The notes: generated by a model not told the origin, from the letters alone. Positions 16,100 through 24,172 are shown, numbered from the stretch's first letter. The stretch: DNA of 64,000 bases from an uncultured Bacteroidales bacterium (GCA_902781515.1 CACZJU010000010.1:21253-85252); one strand, 5' to 3'. A program made the numbers and translations.

Positions 16100-16474
16100 A
16101 TGCAAAAGAGAACAATTATGAGTGGTAAGACCACTTACTATGAGAGTGAAAACGGAGTACATTACGCACAGTTCGATTCCGACTGCGAATTGCCGATGCT
16201 GAGCCGACTGGAGTTCTGCGCCACAGTGCGCCGACTGGAGAACGGAACGCTGCAACTGCAACCGAAATTCAAAGGACGCAAGTCCCGCTCGCGAGCCATC
16301 ACGCTGTTCCGCACACGCCACATCTGTGTGTCGCTGGGCATAGACAGGAGAGTGCGCATTATGTTGTCGGCTCCCGAGAGTGATATAAGGAATTTACCCC
16401 TCTACATAATGGAGGAAGTGCCGCAGGTGGTGAACTATATCTATGAGTTCAATGAAAAAATTAAAAACTTTTAG
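16100..16474 (+). CDS. Hypothetical protein, 124 residues
   Basis: Not recognised. The protein is basic and probably soluble, with beta-strand-like segments (TTYYESENGVHYAQFDSD, KSRSRAITLFRTRHICVSLGI) and a C-terminal helix. The ATG at 16100 was taken; ATG at 16118 (MSGKTT) is an alternative, and the frame is also open upstream to 16040 without a good start. It is the first gene of the DUF3987 group, 2 bp before the next gene. Confidence 0.5.
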   Translation: MQKRTIMSGKTTYYESENGVHYAQFDSDCELPMLSRLEFCATVRRLENGTLQLQPKFKGRKSRSRAITLFRTRHICVSLGIDRRVRIMLSAPESDIRNLPLYIMEEVPQVVNYIYEFNEKIKNF

Positions 16475-16476
16475 AT

Positions 16477-16752
16477 ATGGGAGCAATGATATGCAAAGTG
16501 GTGAGCCAGTCGCCGGTGGTGATGGTTCAATCGAGAAAGCAGGAGGTGGGCCAAATGGCAAAGAGTACTCTGCGACTGAAAGAGGTAGGCAGCGCAAACG
16601 AATTCCTGTGTACACTGCTTGGTGGGATTGCCGAGTTCCAGTTCGAGTCAGGGCAAATCGTGACCGTAGGACTGCGCTTTACGGTTCGTGATGGGACCAA
16701 CGGTGGGCAGTATCAGGACATTACCGCGAGTGACATAGTCTTACTAACGTAA
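16477..16752 (+). CDS. Small hypothetical protein before DUF3987, 91 residues
   Basis: Not recognised. The C-terminal half is beta-rich with glycines (GGIAEFQFESGQIVTVGLRFTVRDG and QYQDITASDIVLL), as in a small beta-barrel. It sits tightly between the previous gene (2 bp) and the DUF3987 gene (37 bp). The spacer before the DUF3987 start is made of AATTCACAATT-type simple repeats. Confidence 0.5.
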   Translation: MGAMICKVVSQSPVVMVQSRKQEVGQMAKSTLRLKEVGSANEFLCTLLGGIAEFQFESGQIVTVGLRFTVRDGTNGGQYQDITASDIVLLT

Positions 16753-16789
16753 TTCACAATTCATAATGCACAATTCACAATTAAATATT

Positions 16790-18184
16790 ATGGAACAGGA
16801 AAATATTCAATCTTCATTATTAAATCTTCAATGTAAGAAGATGCCGCAAGGTGTGCGCGAGAGCATAGAGGCTGTTGACCCAGGAGCGGAAATGACCGTT
16901 ATAACTGCCATTTGTCCTTGCATAGGGGCACTGGCAACAGGTGTGAGACTGGATGTCCACGGGGAGAAAAAGGGGCTGAACCTTATTTCCTATATCGCTG
17001 GCGAATTTGGCAGCGGAAAGGGTAAGATAGACCCTGTGGTGGATGCTTGGATGGGCGAATTGCAGGCACTGGACGATATGTATGACGAGCAGGAGAAGGA
17101 GTGGCGCAAAAAGAAGAAGGCGGCACTGAACAAGAAGGAACAGCCAGAGGAACCGCTGCTGCCCATCCGCAACCTGACGCTGAACAACACCGTGGCGAAT
17201 CTGGCTCAGCAACTTGAAAACACGGAGGGCAAACACGCCTTTTCGTTCACGCCAGAGGCCGATACTGTGGCGCAGAAGTGGAAATCCTCGATGAGCGATT
17301 TCTCGGTGATGCTGCGACAAGGCTACGACGGCTCGAAGTATGAACGCAAGGCAAGAAGCTTGGATGCCGTGAACGTGAAGATTAAGCAGTTGCTGTGGAA
17401 CGTGACGATGTGTGGCACTCCCGATGCCCTGTACCGTGTGGTGACGAACTACACAGACGGACTGCAGAGCCGCATAGCCATTGCACGCACACCGGACAAC
17501 ACCTTCAGTCCGTTGGAGGAAAGGAACAACACTATGAACGAACGGTTGGCGATGAAGATTCAGCAAGTGGCACATCTGTTGCCACTGATGGCGGGCGAGG
17601 TGGTGCTGCCGAAACTGGAGGCTCGTGGACGTGAGTGGCTGGAACGCGTCAGACTGGAGACGATGATGAACGACGATCGTGTGCAAGCCCGTCAGCGCAT
17701 ACGCATCTGTGTGACAACCCAACGAATGGTGTGCTGCCTGATGCTCTGTCAGGTATGCGAGAAGCTGATAAAAAACCACGGGCTTAGCGGTGCAGAGGCT
17801 CGACTGAAGCAATGCCCGAATCTGTGGAAGGAAATGCTCTTGAAGGCGCAGACTCCAACAATGCTGGACCTCTACGACACGATTGCCGACTACCTGCTGG
17901 ACAACGCCCTCTTCTTCTTCCGCGACCGCATAGAAAAGGCCTACAAAAGCCGTAACTATGCAGGCTATGCGAATGGGGAGAGAGTGAAACGTGGTAAGAA
18001 TGATACTATTTTCGAACGATTGGATTTCCAATTCTCCTTTGAACAAGCAATGCAAAATGCCGTAATGGTAAAGGGTGCTGATGTCACTCACAACAGCATA
18101 AAGCAGATGCTCAAGAACTGGAAAAATCAGAGGCTTATAGAACAAACTGAAGACGGAAAGTTTAAGAAACTGAGAAATGGATAG
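16790..18184 (+). CDS. DUF3987 (primase/helicase-like) protein
   Basis: This 464-residue protein resembles the DUF3987 group, related to the helicase-like part of D5/YfjI replication proteins. It shows IAGEFGSGKGKIDPVVDAWMGE, a P-loop-like element in the place of Walker A, then a basic linker (EKEWRKKKKAALNKKEQPEEP) and NVTMCGTPDALYRV. The GSGKGK element is not a perfect Walker A, so ATPase activity is uncertain. The ATG at 16790 was preferred over 16766, which lies in the simple repeat. In many Bacteroidales this gene neighbours HU-like and smalltalk genes. Here those are 7 kb away on the other strand with a restriction system between. Confidence 0.75.
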   Translation: MEQENIQSSLLNLQCKKMPQGVRESIEAVDPGAEMTVITAICPCIGALATGVRLDVHGEKKGLNLISYIAGEFGSGKGKIDPVVDAWMGELQALDDMYDEQEKEWRKKKKAALNKKEQPEEPLLPIRNLTLNNTVANLAQQLENTEGKHAFSFTPEADTVAQKWKSSMSDFSVMLRQGYDGSKYERKARSLDAVNVKIKQLLWNVTMCGTPDALYRVVTNYTDGLQSRIAIARTPDNTFSPLEERNNTMNERLAMKIQQVAHLLPLMAGEVVLPKLEARGREWLERVRLETMMNDDRVQARQRIRICVTTQRMVCCLMLCQVCEKLIKNHGLSGAEARLKQCPNLWKEMLLKAQTPTMLDLYDTIADYLLDNALFFFRDRIEKAYKSRNYAGYANGERVKRGKNDTIFERLDFQFSFEQAMQNAVMVKGADVTHNSIKQMLKNWKNQRLIEQTEDGKFKKLRNG

Positions 18185-18593
18185 TGTCATTTGGTGTCAA
18201 AGTCAAAATGTCAAAATCGAAAATTCACAAGAATGTTTCGTGCAGCTCTGGCTACGGCTGGAGCGCACGAGGCAGCTCCTCGAAGGGCAACGCAAGAGAT
18301 TCTGCATTCGTAACATCTTGCGGTCGTGGTTTGGTCTGCGAGCTACTGACGACTTCATCTGGGAAGTGTGTCACAAGGCCGTAGTTGACGGAAAGGCTCA
18401 GGAGGGATGGAATGAACTGCTTCCGCCCTCGCTCTACCCACGATGTCACCGCGAAATCCTGCGAGCTATCGTAGCCGTACGAATGGGCATCGGCATACTG
18501 AACGTGAACGTGCATGCACTCGATGCTGCCTACTCCCTCGCCTTTCCAAACAGCGCTCCGCTGAACATAAGAAAGAAATTAAGAGTTAAGTAA
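18177..18593 (+). CDS. Hypothetical protein overlapping the DUF3987 stop, 138 residues
   Basis: Not recognised. It starts 8 bp inside the DUF3987 gene and carries a mostly helical, basic protein (ECFVQLWLRLERTRQLLEGQRKRF, DFIWEVCHKAVVDG, REILRAIVAVRMGIGILNVNVHALDAAYSLAF). The first codons are made of the TGTCA repeat that also occurs at 9843. The long open frame and tight overlap favour a real gene, but the product cannot be placed. It may be a remnant of a DNA-binding partner. Confidence 0.5.
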   Translation: MDSVIWCQSQNVKIENSQECFVQLWLRLERTRQLLEGQRKRFCIRNILRSWFGLRATDDFIWEVCHKAVVDGKAQEGWNELLPPSLYPRCHREILRAIVAVRMGIGILNVNVHALDAAYSLAFPNSAPLNIRKKLRVK

Positions 18594-18630
18594 TCGCGAA
18601 GCGCTTTCATAGCGAAGCGGAGAAAGAATT
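18592..18630 (+). repeat. Diverged partial copy of the 55-bp repeat
   Basis: GTAATCGCGAAGCGCTT followed by TAGCGAAGCGGAGAAAG resembles the first half of the 55-bp repeat at 18705-18759, same orientation. It lies just after the last island gene. Confidence 0.7.
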
Positions 18631-18641
18631 AAGAATGAGAA

Positions 18642-18671
18642 AAAGCAGCGGCTCAGGAGGGTCGCTGCTTT
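18642..18671 (+). terminator. Terminator at the right end of the island
   Basis: AAAGCAGCG and CGCTGCTTT form a perfect 9-bp stem with a 12-nt loop. The tail (GCTTAAT) is only weakly T-rich, but the position after the last island gene and before the lptB promoter fits. Confidence 0.65.
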
Positions 18672-18704
18672 GCTTAATCGTATCTCTGAGCCTACTACGT
18701 AGTC

Positions 18705-18759
18705 TCGTAATCGCGAAGCGCTTGCGTAGTGAAACGGAGCAAGAAGATAGGCTGCATCT
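18705..18759 (+). repeat. 55-bp dispersed repeat, island right copy
   Basis: Identical over 55 bp to the minus strand of 8631-8685. As there, a diverged spacer and a conserved promoter block follow, here ending in the lptB start. Confidence 0.95.
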
Positions 18760-18801
18760 TGGAAAAGTTCAAATAAATTTGACTTTTCGCTCGATTTACA
18801 C

Positions 18802-18809
18802 TATCTTTG
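18802..18809 (+). promoter_or_regulatory. -7 promoter box for lptB
   Basis: TATCTTTG preceded by TTTCGCTCGATTTACAC, nearly the same as before mlaE. The ATG at 18818 is only 8 bp downstream, so the leader is very short or absent. Confidence 0.7.
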
Positions 18810-18817
18810 TCAGCGAA

Positions 18818-19621
18818 ATGGAAGAGAATACAGAGAAATTGACGCTGAGGAGCGAGGGACTGGTGAAGGTCTATGGTAAGCGAACGGTGGTGAACAACGT
18901 ATCGTTCGACGTGAGCCAAGGTGAGATTGTGGGCTTGCTGGGACCTAACGGGGCAGGTAAGACCACGTCGTTCTACATGACCACTGGTTTGGTGATTCCC
19001 AATGCCGGTCACATATATCTTGGTGACGACGAGATAACGAAACTTCCAGTTTACAAGCGTGCCCGAATGGGTATAGGCTATCTGGCTCAGGAGGCTTCGG
19101 TGTTCCGAAAGATGTCGGTGGAGGACAACATCATGAGCGTGCTGGAGATGTGTCCAAAACCGGAATCGTTCGAGGGCTCGGCAGCGGAATATCGCCGTTG
19201 GAAACTGGAGTCGCTGCTCGATGAGTTCAACCTGCAGAAGATTCGCAAGAATCTGGGCGACCAGTGCTCGGGTGGTGAACGCCGCCGTACGGAGATTGCC
19301 CGTTGTCTGGCTATCAATCCTAAGTTCATAATGCTCGACGAACCGTTTGCCGGCGTTGACCCGATAGCCGTTGAGGATATTCAGTTCATCGTGTGGAAGT
19401 TGCATCATAAGAACATAGGTGTGCTCATCACCGACCACAATGTGGAAGACACCCTCTGTATTACCAATCGAGCTTATATGCTTTTCGAGGGACAGATTCT
19501 GTTCCACGGTACTCCGCAGGAACTGGCTTCGAACCCTGTGGTGCGCGACAAATATCTCACGAATAGCTTTGTTTTGCGCGACAAGGACTTCGAGAAAATG
19601 GCTAAAGAACGCGGAGAGTAG
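18818..19621 (+). CDS. lptB: LPS export ABC transporter ATP-binding protein LptB
   Basis: This is the ATPase that powers lipopolysaccharide extraction from the inner membrane by LptFG. The 267-residue protein has Walker A GPNGAGKT, signature CSGGERRRTEIARCL (Cys replaces the usual Leu), Walker B FIMLDEPF and the switch His in ITDHNV. The MSVEDN and FRKMSVEDNIM region is typical of LptB. The frame is open upstream to 18635, but that part is the terminator, repeat and promoter, so ATG 18818 was chosen. lptF, lptG, lptA and lptC are not in the window. Confidence 0.93.
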   Translation: MEENTEKLTLRSEGLVKVYGKRTVVNNVSFDVSQGEIVGLLGPNGAGKTTSFYMTTGLVIPNAGHIYLGDDEITKLPVYKRARMGIGYLAQEASVFRKMSVEDNIMSVLEMCPKPESFEGSAAEYRRWKLESLLDEFNLQKIRKNLGDQCSGGERRRTEIARCLAINPKFIMLDEPFAGVDPIAVEDIQFIVWKLHHKNIGVLITDHNVEDTLCITNRAYMLFEGQILFHGTPQELASNPVVRDKYLTNSFVLRDKDFEKMAKERGE

Positions 19622-19664
19622 CAAATAATTGACAATTGATAATTGATAATTGATAATTATTTGT

Positions 19665-19672
19665 TAATTTTG
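19665..19672 (+). promoter_or_regulatory. -7 promoter box for tRNA-Leu and probably rlmN
   Basis: TAATTTTG followed by CAGCGAA. Upstream are four AATTGATAATT-type tandem units (19629-19660). No other promoter is seen before rlmN. Confidence 0.65.
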
Positions 19673-19684
19673 CAGCGAAGATCT

Positions 19685-19766
19685 GCGCTTGTGGTGGAAT
19701 TGGTAGACACGCCAGACTTAGGATCTGGTGCCTTCGGGCGTGTAAGTTCGAGTCTTATCAGGCGTA
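19685..19766 (+). tRNA. tRNA-Leu (anticodon TAG)
   Basis: The acceptor stem pairs GCGCTTG with CAGGCGT, including two G-U pairs. The anticodon arm CCAGA-CTTAGGA-TCTGG reads TAG. A long variable arm (GTGCCTTCGGGCGT region) is as expected for a class II tRNA, and the T arm is GTAAG-TTCGAGT-CTTAT. CCA is not encoded. rlmN begins 18 bp after the end. Confidence 0.92.
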
Positions 19767-19784
19767 CATAAACACTTAATTACA

Positions 19785-20840
19785 ATGTTCCTACTGGGCA
19801 AGAACATGGACGAGCTGCGCTTGGTGGCCCAAACCGTGGGACTGCCAGCATTTGCCGCCAAGCAAATGGCGCAATGGATTTATGCGCATGGTGTAGCTGA
19901 TATTGATGAGATGACAAACATCTCGAAGCAGGCACGTGCAAAGCTCAAGGAACAGTATTCAGTAGGGCGTCGTGCCCATTCCCTCGTACAAACATCTGTT
20001 GACGGCACTCGCAAGTATCTCTTTCCTACGGAAAGTGGACATTTCGTAGAGTCTGTCTTCATTCCCGACCGCGACCGAGCTACGCTGTGCGTATCCAGTC
20101 AGGTGGGATGTAAGATGGGTTGCCAGTTCTGTATGACCGGGCGGCAGGGGTTCGATGGTCAACTGTCGGCTGGCGACATTCTGAATCAGATATATTCTTT
20201 GCCCGAGCGTGAGCAACTGACCAACATAGTATTCATGGGGCAGGGTGAGCCTTTCGACAATCTGGATGCCGTGTTGCGTGCGACAGAACTGCTGACTGCC
20301 GACTATGGGTTGGCTTGGAGTCCACGCCGCATTACCGTCAGTACTGTGGGATTGCGCAAGGGAATGGAACGTTTCCTGCGTGAGAGTCAGTGCCATCTGG
20401 CTGTGTCGCTTCACAATCCGTTCCCTGCCGAACGTGCTGCGATGATGCCTGCAGAAAAGGCTTGGTCGCTGACGGAGTTCCTGCCAATGTTGGCTCAGGA
20501 GGACTGGACAGGACAGCGCCGCCTGTCGTTTGAATACATAGTGTTCGAGGGCCTCAATGACTCGAAGGCACATGCACGTGAACTGGTGAGACTGCTGGCT
20601 CCGCTGCATTGTCGCGTCAACCTCATACGTTTCCATACCATTCCCGACAGCCCCTTCCGAGGTGCTTCGGAGTTTACGATGACCAGTCTGCGTGACTATC
20701 TCAGTCGGCATGGCATCACTGCCACCATTCGCGCCAGTAGAGGTGAGGACATCATGGCTGCCTGCGGCCTGCTGAATACGGCAGAGAACCCCTCCTCCAA
20801 CCTCCTCCCGAGGGAGGATAGCATTACTAAAACTCTTTAA
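19785..20840 (+). CDS. rlmN: 23S rRNA/tRNA adenine-C2 methyltransferase RlmN
   Basis: RlmN is a radical-SAM enzyme that methylates C2 of A2503 in 23S rRNA and of A37 in some tRNAs. The 351-residue protein has the iron-sulfur motif CKMGCQFC (CxxxCxxC), GQGEPFDNL, AVSLHNPFP and the C-terminal RASRGEDIMAACGLL with its conserved Cys. The last 20 residues (beyond GLL) are encoded by the left arm of a C/G-rich repeat element (20787-20817), so the protein has a repeat-derived tail. It appears co-transcribed with tRNA-Leu. That tRNA has G, not A, at position 37, so it is not an obvious substrate. Confidence 0.95.
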   Translation: MFLLGKNMDELRLVAQTVGLPAFAAKQMAQWIYAHGVADIDEMTNISKQARAKLKEQYSVGRRAHSLVQTSVDGTRKYLFPTESGHFVESVFIPDRDRATLCVSSQVGCKMGCQFCMTGRQGFDGQLSAGDILNQIYSLPEREQLTNIVFMGQGEPFDNLDAVLRATELLTADYGLAWSPRRITVSTVGLRKGMERFLRESQCHLAVSLHNPFPAERAAMMPAEKAWSLTEFLPMLAQEDWTGQRRLSFEYIVFEGLNDSKAHARELVRLLAPLHCRVNLIRFHTIPDSPFRGASEFTMTSLRDYLSRHGITATIRASRGEDIMAACGLLNTAENPSSNLLPREDSITKTL

Positions 20841-20918
20841 TTAATTTATCATGAATATCGTAAATAAAATCCAAACATATATACTCCCCGCCCTCGGGAG
20901 GGGATTGGGGGTGGGGTC
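20787..20918. repeat. C/G-rich element with terminal inverted repeats spanning the rlmN/DUF4837 junction
   Basis: The left arm (20787-20817) ends in CCTCCCGAGGGAGG and the right arm (20884-20918) begins with GCCCTCGGGAGGGG and ends GGGGTC. The arms are about 80% complementary over 31 bp. They enclose about 66 bp that hold the rlmN stop and the DUF4837 start. A second copy with the same layout lies at 42880-42999. Confidence 0.75.
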
Positions 20919-21927
20919 GCTCCTACTTCTCTTTTTTTCCTGCAAGAATGGACAACTGGCGGTGCCTCATGCCAGCGGACGACCTTATGAGGTGCTTGTG
21001 GTGATGGACAAGGAGATGTGGGAGGCTCCTGTAGGAAGAGCCTTGTTCCAAGTTCTTGATACTGACATTCCAGGACTGCCACAACCCGAACGCTCGTTCC
21101 ACATATCGCAAGTGGCTCCGCGAGACATGAACCGCACGCTGAGCATCTTCCGCAATATCATAGAGGTGGAAATAGACCACTCGATATATTCAAAGACGAG
21201 TATGAAGTTCGTGCGTAACGTTTATGCCGATGAACAGGTGATTTTGCGCATTCGCAGCAACTCAAACGAGTCGTTCATACAGTTCGTCACAGAACATCGT
21301 CAGGACATTATCGACTTCTTCACAAAGATGGAGATGAACCGCCTGTGTGTGGACCTCAGCAAGAAATATTCAAGACTGACTTATGACTTGGCAAAGGAAA
21401 TATTCGGCTGCGAACTGCGTGCTCCAGAGGAACTGAAGAATTACAAGAAAGGTAAGGACTTCCTGTGGACTACAAACAACACGGCAAGCGGTATGGTAAG
21501 CATTATGATGTATTCATACCCATACGAAGGTCCTGAAACATTCAATAAGAAATACATCCTGCACAAGCGCGACTCTGTGCTCCGTATAAATATGCCGGGA
21601 AGCGAACCGGACATGTATATGCAGACAGATACTGCGTTCACCGATGTGAAGCCCATAGTGGTTCACCACAAATACGCTATGGAGGCTCGCGGTCTGTGGT
21701 ATATGAAGCACGATGGAATGGGAGGTCCTTTCGTCAGCCACAGTCGAGTGGACACCGAGAACAATCGCGTGGTAGTGGTAGAAGGTTTCGTGTTTGCACC
21801 TGAAAAGATGAAGCGCGGACTCATGCGTCGCATGGAGGGTTCGCTCTATATGCTGCTCCTGCCCGAAGAACAACAGACTGAAATAGATACTTCTCTTGAG
21901 GAAGATTCAATAACATCAAAAAAGTAA
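20851..21927 (+). CDS. DUF4837 family lipoprotein
   Basis: This is a 358-residue exported protein of the Bacteroidetes-specific DUF4837 family, function unknown. The signal region is odd: MNIVNKIQTYILPALGRGLGVGSLLLLFFSC, where LGRGLGVGS comes from the right arm of a C/G-rich repeat. The lipobox LFFSC would place the lipidated Cys at residue 31. The mature part (GRPYEVLVVMDKEMWEAPVGRALFQVLDTDIPGLPQPE) is typical of the family. It lies between rlmN and pdxA, 10 and 20 bp away, as one operon. Confidence 0.88.
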   Translation: MNIVNKIQTYILPALGRGLGVGSLLLLFFSCKNGQLAVPHASGRPYEVLVVMDKEMWEAPVGRALFQVLDTDIPGLPQPERSFHISQVAPRDMNRTLSIFRNIIEVEIDHSIYSKTSMKFVRNVYADEQVILRIRSNSNESFIQFVTEHRQDIIDFFTKMEMNRLCVDLSKKYSRLTYDLAKEIFGCELRAPEELKNYKKGKDFLWTTNNTASGMVSIMMYSYPYEGPETFNKKYILHKRDSVLRINMPGSEPDMYMQTDTAFTDVKPIVVHHKYAMEARGLWYMKHDGMGGPFVSHSRVDTENNRVVVVEGFVFAPEKMKRGLMRRMEGSLYMLLLPEEQQTEIDTSLEEDSITSKK

Positions 21928-21947
21928 AACCTCATAATCTCAAAATT

Positions 21948-23075
21948 ATGGAACAAGAAAACAGAATACGCATCGGAATCACCTGTGGTGATGCGAACGG
22001 AATAGGTTACGAAGTTATATTTAAGACATTTGCAGAACCTACGATTTTCGAGCTCTGCACGCCCGTTCTCTATGGCAATCCCCGTATTGCCACATATCAT
22101 CGTAAGGGCTTGAACCTGAACACGAACTTCGCTGCCATTCAGAATGCATCGGAGGCTCTGCCAGACAGACTGAATTTGGTGGTGGTGGACGATTCGGAGG
22201 TGAAGGTAGAACTGGGCTCGGCTTCTCAGGAGGCAGGTCAGCAGGCACTGATGTCTCTCGACAAGGCTCTCCGCGATTATAGTGAGGGTAAAATCGACGT
22301 TATCGTTACCGCTCCCATAAATAAGAATACCATTCAGAGCGAGAAATTCCATTTCCCCGGTCATACCGAATATATTCAGGATAAGTTGGGAAAGGGCAGC
22401 GAGGCGCTGATGATTCTGATGAACGAACGCTTGCGCGTGGCATTGGTAACTACCCATCTGCCTATTTCTCAGGTGGCTAGTGCAATCACTGAGGAGTCGG
22501 TGTTGGCTAAATTACGCATTCTGAACCGTTCGCTGCTGCGCGATTTTGCTTTGTCGGCACCGCGTATTGCAGTTCTGGCTCTTAATCCTCATGCCGGTGA
22601 CAACGGTCTGCTTGGAGCCGAGGAACAGCAGGTTATCGTTCCTGCCATAGAGAAGGCTAATGCAGAGGGTATTGCGGCATTTGGTCCGTATGCTGCCGAT
22701 GGATTCTTCGGTTCACATGCCTACGACCATTTCGATGCCGTCTTGGCAATGTATCACGACCAGGGGCTTACGGCCTTCAAGGCTCTGGCTATGGATGATG
22801 GGGTTAACTTCACTGCAGGACTGCCTGTAGTCCGTACCAGTCCGGCTCATGGTACTGCCTACGATATTGCCGGTCGTGGCGAGGCTGATGAGAATTCGTT
22901 CCGTCAGGCAATATTCATTGCTACGGATATCTGGAGAAACCGTAAGTTCTTCGACGAGAGCGTTGCCAATCCGCTTCCAAAGCTTTATCAGGACCGTCGT
23001 GAGGACATGGGCGGACCGCGTCCGTTCCGTGATGGCAATTTCGAACGTCGTCCGCGACCCACCACAGAACAATAG
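21948..23075 (+). CDS. pdxA: 4-hydroxythreonine-4-phosphate dehydrogenase
   Basis: PdxA oxidises 4-phosphohydroxy-L-threonine in the DXP-dependent pathway of pyridoxal phosphate synthesis. The 375-residue protein shows RIGITCGDANGIGYEV, VTAPINKNTIQ, the metal-binding His motif FHFPGHTEYI, MYHDQGLTAFK and VRTSPAHGTAYDIAG. The C-terminus has a basic extension (RPFRDGNFERRPRPTTEQ) beyond the normal fold. A GTG-started flippase-like gene follows 3 bp later. Confidence 0.95.
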   Translation: MEQENRIRIGITCGDANGIGYEVIFKTFAEPTIFELCTPVLYGNPRIATYHRKGLNLNTNFAAIQNASEALPDRLNLVVVDDSEVKVELGSASQEAGQQALMSLDKALRDYSEGKIDVIVTAPINKNTIQSEKFHFPGHTEYIQDKLGKGSEALMILMNERLRVALVTTHLPISQVASAITEESVLAKLRILNRSLLRDFALSAPRIAVLALNPHAGDNGLLGAEEQQVIVPAIEKANAEGIAAFGPYAADGFFGSHAYDHFDAVLAMYHDQGLTAFKALAMDDGVNFTAGLPVVRTSPAHGTAYDIAGRGEADENSFRQAIFIATDIWRNRKFFDESVANPLPKLYQDRREDMGGPRPFRDGNFERRPRPTTEQ

Positions 23076-23078
23076 TCT

Positions 23079-24095
23079 GTGACTAATCGCTACCGTAATA
23101 TATTTCTATTTATAGGCGTGGCGGCTATTGCCGTCATGCTCTTTTCTTTTGATATGTCGTGGGCTGAAGTGGGTGCTCACATACGCAGGGCGGGCTATTG
23201 GTTCCCGGCTGTCATAGTGCTGTGGCTATTCATATATATAATTAATGCGCGCGCGTGGCAGATTATCGTCAATGAAGGAAATCGGAAGCCTCGCATTGGT
23301 TTCCTGCGTATATTCAAATACACGGTATCGGGCTATTCATTGAACAGTGTGACGCCAGTGGGATTACTTGGTGGCGAGCCTTATCGCATTATGGAACTCT
23401 CACCTCTCGTAGGTCGTGCCAAGGCTACCAGCAGTGTCATTCTTTATGCCATGATGCATATCTTTTCCCACTTCTGCTTTTGGATATTCTCGTTGGGGGT
23501 ATTCCTTGTGCGTTATGCTCATGCGCTGTCATTGTCAATGCTCATTGTTTTGGGGGCAATTCTTCTGTTTTGCCTCGTAGGCGTGAAGTTCTTTGTTATG
23601 GGATACCGCTATGGTCTGGTGCAGAAGACTGTGTCTGTGTTTTCCCGTCTACCCTTGGTAGGAGCGCGTATTCAGCGTGTTGCCGAATCCCATGCTGAGG
23701 GCTTACAGACAGTTGACGAACAGATTTCGGCTTTGCACACGCAGCGTCCTCTCGTATTCTACCGCAGCCTGTTTCTTGAGTTCTTTGCCCGCTTGGTGGG
23801 ATGTTTCGAGTTGCAGTTCATTCTCTTTATCTTCAATCCCAGCATATCCTATTGGGATTGTTTGCTGATGCAGGCTTTCGTCTCGCTCTTTGCCAATCTT
23901 TTCTTCTTCATACCTATGCAAATGGGCTCTAAAGAGGGCGGACTTGCCATATTTACCAGCGTTCTCCACATGAATGGTTCTTATGGTGTCCTCACAGGTC
24001 TGATTACTCGTCTTCGCGAACTCATCTGGATTGCCATAGGTCTCCTTCTAATCCGCTTTGGCAATAAAAAACAGGTAAAATCAAATATTTTTTAA
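23079..24095 (+). CDS. Flippase-like membrane protein (LPG synthase TM/UPF0104 family)
   Basis: This 338-residue inner-membrane protein has about eight transmembrane segments and the lysylphosphatidylglycerol-synthase TM or YbhN-type pattern. Visible parts are ARAWQIIVNEGNRKPRIGFLRIFKYTVSGYSLNSVTPVGLLGGEPYR near the N-terminus and MQMGSKEGGLAIF and GLITRLRELIWIAIGLLL near the C-terminus. It may move a lipid-linked substrate across the membrane; the substrate is unknown. The start is GTG, 3 bp after pdxA, since no ATG is suitably placed. Confidence 0.85.
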   Translation: MTNRYRNIFLFIGVAAIAVMLFSFDMSWAEVGAHIRRAGYWFPAVIVLWLFIYIINARAWQIIVNEGNRKPRIGFLRIFKYTVSGYSLNSVTPVGLLGGEPYRIMELSPLVGRAKATSSVILYAMMHIFSHFCFWIFSLGVFLVRYAHALSLSMLIVLGAILLFCLVGVKFFVMGYRYGLVQKTVSVFSRLPLVGARIQRVAESHAEGLQTVDEQISALHTQRPLVFYRSLFLEFFARLVGCFELQFILFIFNPSISYWDCLLMQAFVSLFANLFFFIPMQMGSKEGGLAIFTSVLHMNGSYGVLTGLITRLRELIWIAIGLLLIRFGNKKQVKSNIF

Positions 24096-24126
24096 TTTTT
24101 AATTTTTGATTTTTAATTTTTTGTTG

Positions 24127-24134
24127 TACCTTTG
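24127..24134 (+). promoter_or_regulatory. -7 promoter box for tRNA-Ser
   Basis: TACCTTTG followed by CAGCG, about 38 bp before the tRNA. An AT-rich TTTTTAATTTT-type repeat lies upstream. Confidence 0.6.
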
Positions 24135-24172
24135 CAGCGCTTTTGACCAGAAGCCACTTGAAAAGAGTGTTC

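Noticed and set aside
16820-18190. 456-codon minus-strand ORF
   Set aside because: Antisense to DUF3987; rich in His/Leu/Gln as expected from a shadow frame, with no motif and no promoter.
18635-18817. N-terminal extension of LptB
   Set aside because: The upstream open frame crosses a terminator, the 55-bp repeat and the -7 box, so it is not translated.
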